Part shown: one piece after another, positions 1 through 7,592 of the stretch | Layout of the letters: the number at the start of each line of letters is the position of its first letter | Position numbering within the stretch: the first letter of the stretch is position 1 | Source: JAWLCQ01 sp041687095 | Lineage (GTDB): Bacteria > Planctomycetota > Phycisphaerae > SM23-33 | Assembly: GCA_041687095.1 (NCBI GenBank) | Contig: JAWLCQ010000071.1 | Location: 1-21,759 of the forward strand | Direction: 5' to 3' | DNA length: 21,759 bases | Translations under genes and position numbers: made by a program | The notes under the pieces: model-generated | Seen by the model: the letters and a program-made list of their open reading frames with translations, nothing else | What the model was told of the DNA's origin: nothing | Databases searched by the model: none

Positions 1-54
1 GGACCCGCTGCGCTCGTCCTCCCTCCGCTCCGCCCCCTTGACGAGCCCGGGGGG

Positions 55-99
55 TGACAGTTCTATTGAGACGTAAACCCCTGACACTTCTATTGAGAC
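55..99. repeat. Two direct copies of an 18-bp motif, possible insertion-sequence end
   Basis: TGACAGTTCTATTGAGAC at 55-72 recurs at 82-99 with one mismatch (TGACACTTCTATTGAGAC), giving a 27-bp period. Short repeats spaced like this near an element boundary resemble the multiple terminal repeats of IS21-type elements, which carry several transposase-binding sites at each end. No transposase gene lies inside the window, so the element, if real, extends to the left. Assignment to a family is inference only. Confidence 0.45.
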
Positions 100-157
100 A
101 GCACACGTGCCTTGGCTCCACCTTGCAGGCGGGTGTTCGCGGGGATACAGTGAAGCA

Positions 158-180
158 GACGGGCAATCCCGTCCCGGAGG
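158..180 (+). promoter_or_regulatory. Small hairpin next to the Shine-Dalgarno of the first gene
   Basis: GACGGG (158-163), a CAAT loop and CCCGTC (168-173) form a perfect 6-bp stem. It ends two bases before a strong GGAGG at 176-180, which sits 10 bases from the ATG at 191. The GGAGG is what fixes the start codon. A regulatory role for the hairpin is a guess. Confidence 0.4.
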
Positions 181-190
181 TTTGCAGCAT

Positions 191-940
191 ATGGCTTTGG
201 ATTTCAACGGCGTCGCCGACGACTTCTTCGTGAATCTGAGCGTCCAGACCACGCTCGATCTGCCCAACTCGCGCGAGACGATCCTCCACTTCTGCGAGGC
301 CGTCCAGAAGGAGTTCAACGACATGACGAACTTCTTCCAGCGCGAGGGGGGGGACTTCGTCCTGGAGGCCGATCACGAGAGCGGCTCGTACCCGTGGGTG
401 GAGTTGCAGTCGCACCGCATCGCGGCGGGCTACTTCAACCCCCCGGACCTGGAGACGGCGTACCATCTGCACCGCTGGCTGCTGGACCGCAGCGTGTACT
501 TCCTGGGCGTCAGTCCGCTGGACGTGGAATGCCTGGACGTGCTGCTGGGGTTCAACCTGGACTTCCAGGGCAACCGCGACGCCATCATCGCCGACGCCCT
601 GTTCGGCAATTCGCCCGTCGCCGCCCTGCTTCTGGACCCCTCCGTCCGCCCCCTGGAGTGCGAGCCCAACCTGGTGATCGCCCTCGACGAGGAGTGCGCG
701 ACCCAGGCCCGGCTGTCCATCGAGACCCGCTCCAACAGCTACCAGGTCCGCACCGGGCAGTATGAGCCCGAGCCCATCAGCGTCTACTTCACCGTCCGCC
801 GCTACCCCTCCCCGGGCAAGGTCCTGGACCTCGACGCCACGTTCCGGCGGCAGTGCGAGATGTGCGAGGATCTCACCTGGCGGGTGGTGATCCCCAACGT
901 CATCGAGCCCATCGCGGCCGCGATCTCGTCGGCGGAGTAG
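191..940 (+). CDS. Conserved planctomycete hypothetical protein (249 aa)
   Basis: The start is placed at ATG 191 because it follows GGAGG with 10-base spacing. The same frame is open back to 107, but those extra 28 residues are low-quality and overlap the leader. The protein begins MALDFNGVADDFF and is acidic and soluble, with no signal peptide or membrane segment. It contains well-formed mixed alpha/beta sequence, with a central segment LHRWLLDRSVYFLGVSPLDVE at about residues 93-113 and a CEMCEDL stretch near the C terminus. I recall near-identical openings in uncharacterised planctomycete proteins of about 250-280 aa, but this was not checked. No catalytic motif is recognised and no function is proposed. 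It stands alone between a putative insertion-sequence edge and a repeat-filled region. Confidence 0.8.
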   Translation: MALDFNGVADDFFVNLSVQTTLDLPNSRETILHFCEAVQKEFNDMTNFFQREGGDFVLEADHESGSYPWVELQSHRIAAGYFNPPDLETAYHLHRWLLDRSVYFLGVSPLDVECLDVLLGFNLDFQGNRDAIIADALFGNSPVAALLLDPSVRPLECEPNLVIALDEECATQARLSIETRSNSYQVRTGQYEPEPISVYFTVRRYPSPGKVLDLDATFRRQCEMCEDLTWRVVIPNVIEPIAAAISSAE

Positions 941-1150
941 CGGAACCCAGCCACGCACGCCGCCCCGCCGGGCTCGCCCCGGGCGCCGTGGTTTGCGCAG
1001 CGTAGCGGCTTGCCTTGGCGGAGACGGGAGCAACCACGTTTCGCGGAGCCCGCGACGGCTGCCAGTGCGCAAGCCCGAAGGGCTGCACGTGCTTGGGGCC
1101 GCCTGTGTTTCGGGCCGCATATGTTCCGCACCGCCTTCGGGCTGCCAGTC

Positions 1151-1209
1151 CGCAAGCCCAAAGGGCCTTACCGAGCCGCCCCCGCAAGCCCGTAGGGCTT
1201 ACCGAGCCG
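1151..1209. repeat. Pair of 27-bp direct repeats, each with a mini-hairpin
   Basis: CGCAAGCCCAAAGGGCCTTA plus CCGAGCCG (1151-1178) is repeated at 1184-1209 as CGCAAGCCCGTAGGGCTTAC plus CGAGCCG. Each copy contains a short AAGCCC/GGGCTT-type stem with a 3-base loop. The second copy runs directly into the left arm of the 170-bp palindrome. Confidence 0.65.
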
Positions 1210-1375
1210 TAGCCCAGGGCAGAGCGCAGCGCCGCCCTGGGTACGGGCGGTGGAATCCTCCCGCCCTGAAAGGGCCCAAGAGCGCCTGAGCGGTCTCTTG
1301 GGCCCTTTCAGGGCGGGAATTCGTGGAACCGCCTAACCCAGGGCGGCGGCCTGCGGCCTTGCCCTGGGCTACGGC
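1206..1375. repeat. 170-bp composite palindrome (REP/BIME-like)
   Basis: The core has perfect 23-bp arms at 1260-1282 and 1295-1317 (CCCGCCCTGAAAGGGCCCAA plus GAG, and its complement) around a 12-base loop. The outer arms, 1206-1259 and 1318-1375, are imperfect complements starting and ending GCCGTAGCCCAGGGC / GCCCTGGGCTACGGC. Each outer arm also forms its own hairpin: CCCAGGGC 1213-1220 with GCCCTGGG 1234-1241, and CCCAGGGC 1337-1344 with GCCCTGGG 1361-1368. The result is a three-hairpin or one-cruciform structure of the kind seen in REP doublets mobilised by RAYT transposases. I recall similar GAAAGGGCCC/GGGCCCTTTC palindromes from other planctomycete intergenic regions; not verified. Confidence 0.8.
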
Positions 1376-1566
1376 TCTGAAAGCCCTTCGGGCTACACGT
1401 GCTTCCGGCCGCATGTATTCCACACCGCCTTTGGGCTGCCTGTGCTTCGGGCTGTTTGTTCCGCACCGCGTGGGCCAACGGGCGTCCAGCCCCTTCGGGC
1501 TGCATGTGCTCCGCGCCGCCCCGGCGTTCGGCCTCTTGGCCTGGCCCCACAGGCAATCTCCGTGTC

Positions 1567-1764
1567 GGTAACCGTTCACGGGAGTGCGGGCGATGAGCCC
1601 CACACCGCCTCGAAAAGGGGGACAGGCACCTGCGCGGCAAGAAGCATGCCGCTACGGAGCCAGTCCCCTTTTTCGAGGCTCCCTGCGCCTACCCCGCCTT
1701 CGGCTCCCGACGGGCCCTTTTCTTCACGCCTTCGCTGCTGTTTGCGAAGGCGGGAACGGTTACC
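1567..1764. mobile_element. Nested inverted repeat, MITE/REP-like non-autonomous element
   Basis: The outer 11-bp inverted repeats are perfect: GGTAACCGTTC at 1567-1577 and GAACGGTTACC at 1754-1764. Inside lie imperfect 23-bp arms at 1608-1630 (CCTCGAAAAGGGGGACAGGC plus ACC) and 1656-1678 (GGAGCCAGTCCCCTTTTTCG plus AGG). These enclose a third stem, GCGGCA (1634-1639) with TGCCGC (1647-1652). The pair GGGGACAGGCACC / GGAGCCAGTCCCC is a palindrome I associate with repeats near REP-associated tyrosine transposases in many bacterial phyla. There is no coding capacity, so if mobile it depends on a transposase encoded elsewhere. Confidence 0.6.
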
Positions 1765-1856
1765 CGTGTCGAATAGGATTGGGACAAGCGCGTGCGGGGG
1801 CGGAACGCGCGTCGATGGGTTGTCTATAGGTCACCGACGCGGAGCTGCTTCATTCT

Positions 1857-1882
1857 CATCCCCTGTATCCCCTGCATCCCTG
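1857..1882. repeat. Short 9-bp tandem repeat
   Basis: CATCCCCTG, TATCCCCTG and CATCCCTG follow each other, giving three units of about 9 bp. It lies between the MITE-like element and its degenerate second core. Confidence 0.6.
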
Positions 1883-1953
1883 CTCGTCTTCTGCGATCTG
1901 CCAACGTCCCTGCCAAGCGGGACGGGGGCGAGCAGGGCGCAAAAAGATGGCGG

Positions 1954-2019
1954 GCCTGCCGCGGGGGGGGACGGCAGGCACCGCCTCGGCATTCGAACTG
2001 GCCGGGGGGGAGCCAGTCC
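1954..2019. repeat. Degenerate second copy of the ACAGGCACC/GGAGCCAGTCC hairpin
   Basis: GGGGACGGCAGGCACC at about 1967-1982 and GGAGCCAGTCC at 2009-2019 match, in the same orientation and spacing class, the inner arms of the element at 1567-1764. Local stems are GCCTGCCG (1954-1961) with CGGCAGGC (1972-1979), and ACTGGC (1997-2002) with GCCAGT (2012-2017). The outer GGTAACCGTTC repeats are not seen here. Confidence 0.5.
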
Positions 2020-2110
2020 GAAAGGGGGTCAATGTCTTGTGGTGGCCAGCGATCCTTTGTGTCTTCGACCCTCAAGATCACTTACCATTCACTAAGGGGG
2101 AGTATAGCAG

Positions 2111-2159
2111 ATCCCCGTAGGGATGCAAACAGAATATACGGGATTCACCTTATTTTTTT
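2111..2159 (+). terminator. Weak terminator-like stem followed by a T7 run
   Basis: ATCCCCGTA (2111-2119) pairs with TACGGGAT (2137-2144) with one bulged C, and a run of seven T follows at 2153-2159. The long loop and the gap between stem and T run make this a poor intrinsic terminator. It may simply be part of the AT-rich leader of the next gene. Confidence 0.2.
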
Positions 2160-2241
2160 GCCGATCACGATTCCGGGCTCTGTCTGAACATAAATGGCTG
2201 TAATATAGTTGGTTACCGTGTCTGGTCCCGTTCGTTGCCCC

Positions 2242-2277
2242 CGCGAGGCAGGAGTATTCCGAGATTTCTGCCTCGCG
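2242..2277. repeat. Perfect 10-bp inverted repeat upstream of the TPR gene
   Basis: CGCGAGGCAG (2242-2251) and CTGCCTCGCG (2268-2277) are exact complements with a 16-base loop that contains the further short palindrome GGAGTATTCC (2251-2260). It lies about 100 bases upstream of the start at 2381. It could be an operator or a leader hairpin; there is no evidence for which. Confidence 0.5.
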
Positions 2278-2380
2278 TTTGGCAAGGGGCGGGTGTCCCA
2301 ACCGATGCCTTCACAGGCGGCGAAGGGTTGCGTCGCGGGCGCCCCGGGAGCATAATCCGTCCGCATCGTCGAGGACCACC

Positions 2381-3538
2381 ATGCCCGACTCCGACATTCA
2401 TCCCGTCGCCCCTCCCGAGCCCTCTCTGCTGCAGACGTTCCTGTGGATTCTCGCCATCGTCATGCCCGCCGCCGGGGCCGGGGCGGGGGCCGTTGTGGCC
2501 CTGCTGGCTGATCGTGCGGAGGTGCTGGACGCGGCCGTGCTGCTGCGGGCGATGGGGTGGGCGCTTGCGGGGGCGTGGGCGGGCGGGGTGACGTGGGCAC
2601 TGGCGTGGCTGGTGGGGGCGGGGCGAAAGCTGCTGGCGGCGGGGCAGGAGGCTACGCCCGCATCCAGGGAGATGAGTGCTCTGCCGCCGCTGGAACTCCT
2701 GCCGCTGTTGGCGCAGGAGCGGGCGCAGGAGCGCGAGCAGGAGCGTGCGGGCGAGGCGGCGGCGATGCAGGAGTTGGCGCGCGAGGTCCGCGAGCTTCGA
2801 GCGGAATTCCTCCTCCCCCCCGAGCACCTGGAGGCCAAGCGGCGGGAGCGGATGGCGAGGCGGGGGCAGGAGTTGAGCGTGGCATGTGAGAGCGCCCTGG
2901 CGGGAGGCCGTTTCGCCGAGGCGGAGGGGGCGGTGCGGGCGCTGGCGGAGGAGGTTCCGGGCGATGCGCGAGTCACCGAGTACTCCCAACGGCTCCAGCG
3001 GGCGCGGGAGGCGGCCCGCGAGCAGGACGTCGCCCGCGAGGTGGGGCGGGCGCGGGACCTGATGTCGCTGGGGGACTTCGCGGCGGCCGAGCAGGTTGCC
3101 CTGCAGCTCTGCCTGGAGCACCCGGAGGACGAGCAGGCCCGGGTGCTGCTGGAGCAGGCGCGGCGGGAGGGGAAGGCGTTTGCGGAGGAGCAGCGGACGC
3201 GGGGGTATCGGGAGGTGCGGCAGGCGGTGGAGCGGCGGCGGTGGCGGGAGGCGGTGGAGGCGGCCCGCAAGCTGCTGGCGGCGTATCCGCAGTCCCCCGA
3301 GGCCCGGATCCTCGCGGGGCAGTTGCCCACGATGGAGGACAACGCCCGCCTCGCCGAGGCCCGCGAGATGCGCGACCGCCTCCGCGACCTCCTCGCCCGC
3401 CGCCGCTACCCCGAGGCCCTCCAACTCGCCGAGCACCTCCTCGCCCACCACCCCGACACCCGCGCCGCCGATGAACTCCGCCAGCAACTCCCCAAGCTCC
3501 GCCAGCGCGCGGGAGAGCGCGGGGATGGGCGCCGTTGA
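2381..3538 (+). CDS. Membrane-anchored TPR-repeat protein (385 aa)
   Basis: ATG 2381 is chosen because GAGG at 2371-2374 precedes it and the longer frame upstream is low-complexity Arg-rich sequence. The N terminus has two hydrophobic helices, about residues 17-43 and 52-80, which anchor it in the membrane. An acidic, Gln/Glu/Arg-rich coiled coil follows at about 110-165. Then come four helical-hairpin repeats of TPR type, near 171-200, 227-258, 282-314 and 337-370, with the recurrent pattern L-x3-R/D-[FYW]-x-E/A-A-x8-L-x4-P-x4-A, for example RRRYPEALQLAEHLLAHHP. The role is probably protein-protein scaffolding at the membrane; the partner is unknown. The gene converges on the minus-strand peptidase gene with only 71 bp between the stops. 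Third-codon bases switch from mostly G to mostly C at about 3330. Confidence 0.85.
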   Translation: MPDSDIHPVAPPEPSLLQTFLWILAIVMPAAGAGAGAVVALLADRAEVLDAAVLLRAMGWALAGAWAGGVTWALAWLVGAGRKLLAAGQEATPASREMSALPPLELLPLLAQERAQEREQERAGEAAAMQELAREVRELRAEFLLPPEHLEAKRRERMARRGQELSVACESALAGGRFAEAEGAVRALAEEVPGDARVTEYSQRLQRAREAAREQDVAREVGRARDLMSLGDFAAAEQVALQLCLEHPEDEQARVLLEQARREGKAFAEEQRTRGYREVRQAVERRRWREAVEAARKLLAAYPQSPEARILAGQLPTMEDNARLAEAREMRDRLRDLLARRRYPEALQLAEHLLAHHPDTRAADELRQQLPKLRQRAGERGDGRR

Positions 3539-3609
3539 ACGCGGATCGGTGGGCAGGGATGCTGAAAGTCGGGGCCGTCCGTCGCGGAGGGAGCTGGCTG
3601 GAACGCGTT

Positions 3610-5142
3610 TCAGTCCTGCCGAGGATCGGACTCCAGCAGGGCCTCATCCGTGTCAGGACTGATGCGCCCGAGATTGGCGAGGTGGCGCACCAGGGACGTG
3701 TAGCTGACGTGCATCGCCTTCGCCAACTGCGCTACGCCCTCGGGGCTCTCAAGGGGGCATGTCAGGCGGCGAATGTGTTCGTCGACCAGCGACACGGGCA
3801 TCAGGAGCATTGCGGCGAATGCATTGGCCCGCTTCTCGACCGGCGGGGGGGCCCAGGGCCCGGAGGCGATTGAGACGGTGCGGGCATACTCGCGATCATA
3901 GAGGATGTGGCAGAGTTCGTGGGCGATGGAGAACCGCCGGCCCGTGGGGTAGGTGTTGAAGAGGTGGTTCTCATTCAGAACGATGATGGGGCGATAGTCC
4001 GGCCCGGCGATTGCGATGGCGCGCAGGGCGCGGTCGCACAGGCGCGTCTGGCGGATCTCCACCCCGAGGTCTCGCACGGCGGGCTCCACGTCGACAAAGC
4101 CCTCGCCTTGGATCGTTGCCCACTGGTCCCGCAATTCCTCCGCCAAGGCGTACCCGCTTTGCCAGGGGTGGTCGATGGCAGTGAGCGGGGACTCGTTCGC
4201 GAGCCGGGCGATTTCCACCGGCTCACCGTGGGGATCGTATTGGCTGGCGAGAAGGCGTGCCAGGCCGAGCAGTTCGTCGTCCTGCAGCGTAGGGCTGACG
4301 GATCCGAACATCAGGGCCGCCTGGCAGGTGCCGGTGACGACCAGATCCGTCTGCGGCGGATGGATCAACGTTCCGGCGGCTTTGTGCAGTTGATCGCGAA
4401 TCGCGTTGGACACGCGTTCCCACCGGGCCTGCACCTGGTCCTTCGCCCAGCCCAGTCCGGCGAGCATGGCCGTGCGGACGGGTTGGCGATGAGGAGACCG
4501 CAGATCGATGAGGCAATCGTGCAAGGTTCTCAGTCGCTCCGAATCGGGCAGCGACGATCGAAGGAAGGCGACGGCGTCGGAGGCAACGTCATGGAGTGCC
4601 CGGGCGACCGTGGCCGGATCGGTGAGGGACCGGCCCTGTCCATGGAGAAACTGATAGTGCCCGGGTTGTCCCGCCAGCCTGGATTCGCCCCAGGACACTT
4701 CGATTCCCGCCCCGCGTCTGCGGAGGACGACGTCAGGGAACAGGCCGCCTTCGGCGCATGCCTGCATGTGGTGACGTTGGGCCCACTCGTAGATTCGCTC
4801 TTCCAGTTCCTCATCGGTTTGAAACGGAGAGTAGGAGGCTTCCAGAGCTTGGCGGGCGTCATCACCTCGCGGGGCGGTGGGCAGACGCTCTTCGTGCAGT
4901 AGCGAATCCCAGTTCTCGGCAAGCCATTCCAAGAGCGGCAGCAGATACCAGCAGACGCCCTTGACCTGCACGCCTTCCTCCAGATGAGCGCAGAGGTTGC
5001 GCCCGTTCGCCCAGATCTCGAACTGCCCCCAGGACAGGGATTCCTCTGGCGTCGCGCCGAGCCCGGCGTCGGGATCGCGGTCGAACTCCACCTTGAACGC
5101 GAAGGTGTTCGTATCTCCGGCCAATCGCTGGTAGGTCGCCAT
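3610..5142 (-). CDS. ImmA/IrrE-family zinc metallopeptidase with long N-terminal extension (510 aa)
   Basis: The catalytic region lies at the C terminus: FSIAHELCHILYD at about residues 404-416 gives the HExxH zinc site (H408, E409, H412). The ExxAN-FAAMLLMP block starting at E436 supplies the expected third ligand and the family signature. A short helix-turn-helix-like segment follows (EGVAQLAKAMHVSYTSLVRH, about 468-487), as in other ImmA/IrrE proteins. Relatives usually carry an N-terminal HTH of about 60 residues. Here there are roughly 340 residues without a recognised domain, including a Trp-rich segment (GVCWYLLPLLEWLAENWD, 62-79). Known family members cleave repressors or regulators such as ImmR or DdrO, in mobile-element induction or the damage response. 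The start is 4 bp after the stop of the upstream small gene, so the two are almost certainly co-transcribed and coupled. The substrate is unknown. Confidence 0.9.
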   Translation of the reverse strand: MATYQRLAGDTNTFAFKVEFDRDPDAGLGATPEESLSWGQFEIWANGRNLCAHLEEGVQVKGVCWYLLPLLEWLAENWDSLLHEERLPTAPRGDDARQALEASYSPFQTDEELEERIYEWAQRHHMQACAEGGLFPDVVLRRRGAGIEVSWGESRLAGQPGHYQFLHGQGRSLTDPATVARALHDVASDAVAFLRSSLPDSERLRTLHDCLIDLRSPHRQPVRTAMLAGLGWAKDQVQARWERVSNAIRDQLHKAAGTLIHPPQTDLVVTGTCQAALMFGSVSPTLQDDELLGLARLLASQYDPHGEPVEIARLANESPLTAIDHPWQSGYALAEELRDQWATIQGEGFVDVEPAVRDLGVEIRQTRLCDRALRAIAIAGPDYRPIIVLNENHLFNTYPTGRRFSIAHELCHILYDREYARTVSIASGPWAPPPVEKRANAFAAMLLMPVSLVDEHIRRLTCPLESPEGVAQLAKAMHVSYTSLVRHLANLGRISPDTDEALLESDPRQD

Positions 5143-5146
5143 TCGT

Positions 5147-5449
5147 CTACTCGCCGGTCCAGTATCGATCCAGGTCTCGCTTGGTTACTCGTCCCGACTT
5201 CACGAAGTCGCGCCTGATACGGGGGGGCACGTCTCGCCATCCGACCGGATACCCATGCCAGCGATGCGACCTGTGCTCTTGGGCGCAGTAGGCGCGCCCC
5301 TCATGGCACGCGTATCGCTTATCGCCATAGGGAACACTCTGCTCGAGCAACTGCTGGGACTGCCCTGGCGGCAGAGAAGGGCAAGGCGAGCCTCTTCGGC
5401 CCCGTTGCCAAGGCTCCTTGTGCTTCGGGTTGGGTTCGTAGTGTTCCAT
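5147..5449 (-). CDS. Small Cys/His-containing protein paired with the ImmA-like peptidase (100 aa)
   Basis: This gene opens the minus-strand pair; its TAG stop is 4 bases (ACGA) before the peptidase ATG. The protein starts MEHYEPNPKHKEPWQRGRRG. It contains ACHEGRAYCAQEHRSHRWHG (47-66), with Cys at 23, 48 and 55 and His at 49, 59, 62 and 65, which could bind a metal. The C-terminal part is basic and helical (PRIRRDFVKSGRVTKRDLDR). There is no membrane segment. I have a recollection of YEPNPKHK-type small proteins beside other accessory genes, but cannot verify it. By position it could be an antitoxin, a substrate, an inhibitor or an adaptor of the peptidase. That is inference; the reading frame itself is supported by its non-random composition and coupling. 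Confidence 0.75.
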   Translation of the reverse strand: MEHYEPNPKHKEPWQRGRRGSPCPSLPPGQSQQLLEQSVPYGDKRYACHEGRAYCAQEHRSHRWHGYPVGWRDVPPRIRRDFVKSGRVTKRDLDRYWTGE

Positions 5450-5704
5450 GGGGCACCTATCGCCGCAGCGTACCTATGATGGTATCGGCACTTGGACCGA
5501 CGGGCAACGGGGATTCTCGCCTTGCCGGCGCCTCCGTTCCTTCCCGCGAAAATTCTTGCTCTGGGGAGGGACGCGGAGGGCCAGCGGGGGTTGCACTATC
5601 TGTGGCGCTTCCGCCATGCGCTGGGCGCGGGACGGAGCCCGCCGACGGAGCACGTCGAGAGCGGTTTCTGGAGATTCCGGCACTTCAGCGGAAAGTTGGG
5701 CCGT
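5450..5704. other. Divergent intergenic region between the small-protein/ImmA pair and the moxR cluster
   Basis: These 255 bases separate two divergent transcription units and must hold at least one promoter for each unless moxR is read from further away. I see no convincing sigma-70 box and no operator palindrome. The plus-strand frame of moxR is open back to 5492, but that extension is compositionally unlike MoxR N termini and is treated as leader. Confidence 0.5.
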
Positions 5705-6787
<1,083 letters not shown>

Positions 6788-6811
6788 CCGCCCAGCCGAA
6801 AGGGACCCGGA

Positions 6812-7585
6812 ATGGACATCGGAGTCTGCACCAGCCCCGCCAATGTGCCGGAGCCCGTCGAGGGCCTCGCCTTCGTCGAGCCCACCGTCGCCGAGATGCT
6901 CTGCCCCAGCGAGGCGGAGGACGAGTTCCTCCGCCGCCTCACCGCCCCGCACCCGTCCCCCCTGCCCGTGCGGGCGGTCAACTGCTTCCTGCCCGGAACC
7001 CTCAAGACCACCGGGCCCGACGTGAACTCCGATGCGGTCGACGCGTTTGTGACCAGCGCGCTGCAGCGGGCGCAGCGGCGGGGGGTCTCGATCATCGTCT
7101 TCGGGTCGGGCGGGTCGCGGGCGGTGCCCGATGACTGGTCCCGCGAGCGGGCGACCGAGCAGCTCCTCGACAGCCTGCAGTGCTGGGGCCCCATCGCCGC
7201 CAACCACGGGGTCACCATCGCCCTGGAACCGCTCAACAGCACCGAGTGCAACCTCCTCAACTCCGTTGACGAAACCGCGGACCTCGTCTACCGCGTGAAC
7301 CATCCCAACGTCCGCCTGCTGGTGGACACCTACCACATGCGCAAGGACGGGGAGGGCCCCGACTCCATCCGCCGCTCCGCTCCGCTGATCGTCCACGTCC
7401 ACGTCGCCGAGCGCGACGGGCGCGGGCCCCTGGGGACGACGGGGGAGGACCAGCGGGCATACTTCCGCGCCCTCAAGGACGGCGGGTATCGCGGGGGCGT
7501 GAGCATCGAGGCCAAGTGGAACGACTTCCACGCCCAGCTCCCCGCCGCCGTCGCCGAGCTTCGCCGCCAGATCGACACCGCGTGA
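6812..7585 (+). CDS. Sugar phosphate isomerase/epimerase-like TIM-barrel protein (257 aa)
   Basis: This is a member of the xylose-isomerase-like TIM-barrel family (AP endonuclease 2 fold). Recognisable metal-site strands are ALEPLN (E139), LLVDTYHM (D172, H175), VHVHVAERDGRGPLGTTGED (195-213) and GGVSIEAKW (E233), in the right order and spacing. The length is close to the family's usual 260-290 aa. AGGGA at 6801-6805 supports the ATG at 6812. The fold and a divalent-metal site are secure; the substrate cannot be read from sequence, and members act as keto-sugar epimerases, isomerases or dehydratases. It sits between moxR and the DUF58 gene, with 24 and 7 bp gaps, so it is co-transcribed with the VWA/MoxR cluster even though a sugar enzyme has no obvious part in it. 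Confidence 0.88.
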   Translation: MDIGVCTSPANVPEPVEGLAFVEPTVAEMLCPSEAEDEFLRRLTAPHPSPLPVRAVNCFLPGTLKTTGPDVNSDAVDAFVTSALQRAQRRGVSIIVFGSGGSRAVPDDWSRERATEQLLDSLQCWGPIAANHGVTIALEPLNSTECNLLNSVDETADLVYRVNHPNVRLLVDTYHMRKDGEGPDSIRRSAPLIVHVHVAERDGRGPLGTTGEDQRAYFRALKDGGYRGGVSIEAKWNDFHAQLPAAVAELRRQIDTA

Positions 7586-7592
7586 GGCCCCC

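Larger units (their letters stand above)
1080..1520. repeat. Dispersed degenerate direct-repeat modules
   Basis: A module of the type GGGCTGCACGTGCTT...GTTCCGCACCGCCTTCGGGCTGCC at 1080-1146 recurs in degenerate form at 1390-1440 (GGGCTACACGTGCTTCC...ATTCCACACCGCCTTTGGGC). It appears again in parts at 1441-1470 (TGTGCTTCGGGCTG, GTTCCGCACCGCG) and 1494-1517 (TTCGGGCTGCATGTGCTCCGCGCC). The copies lie on both sides of the large palindrome, suggesting a composite repeat cluster that grew by duplication. Confidence 0.6.
941..2380. other. 1.4-kb gene-free, repeat-rich intergenic region
   Basis: No open frame here looks like a protein: the short frames are Arg/Pro/Ala/Gly translations of palindromes. 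The first two thirds (about 1050-2020) hold short AAGCCC/GGGCTT hairpins, direct-repeat modules, a 170-bp palindrome, a nested inverted repeat and a degenerate second copy of its core, each listed separately. The last third is distinct: about 2085-2215 is markedly AT-rich for this window and may carry the transcription signals of the gene at 2381. No convincing -35/-10 pair was found, although TAATAT at 2201-2206 is a candidate -10. Confidence 0.75.

Noticed and set aside
107..190. Longer N terminus for the first gene
   Set aside because: The strong GGAGG before ATG 191 and the loss of protein-like composition upstream favour the internal start.
993..2187. Several open frames of 60-217 codons in the intergenic region
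   Set aside because: They translate palindromes and repeat modules, change composition at repeat borders and have no ribosome-binding site or similarity.
2213..3487. Minus-strand 424-codon frame opposite the TPR gene
   Set aside because: Leu/Arg/Pro-rich antisense of the TPR repeats, no domain.
5492..5704. 71-residue N-terminal extension of MoxR
   Set aside because: MoxR proteins do not carry it, and its composition is unlike the rest of the protein.
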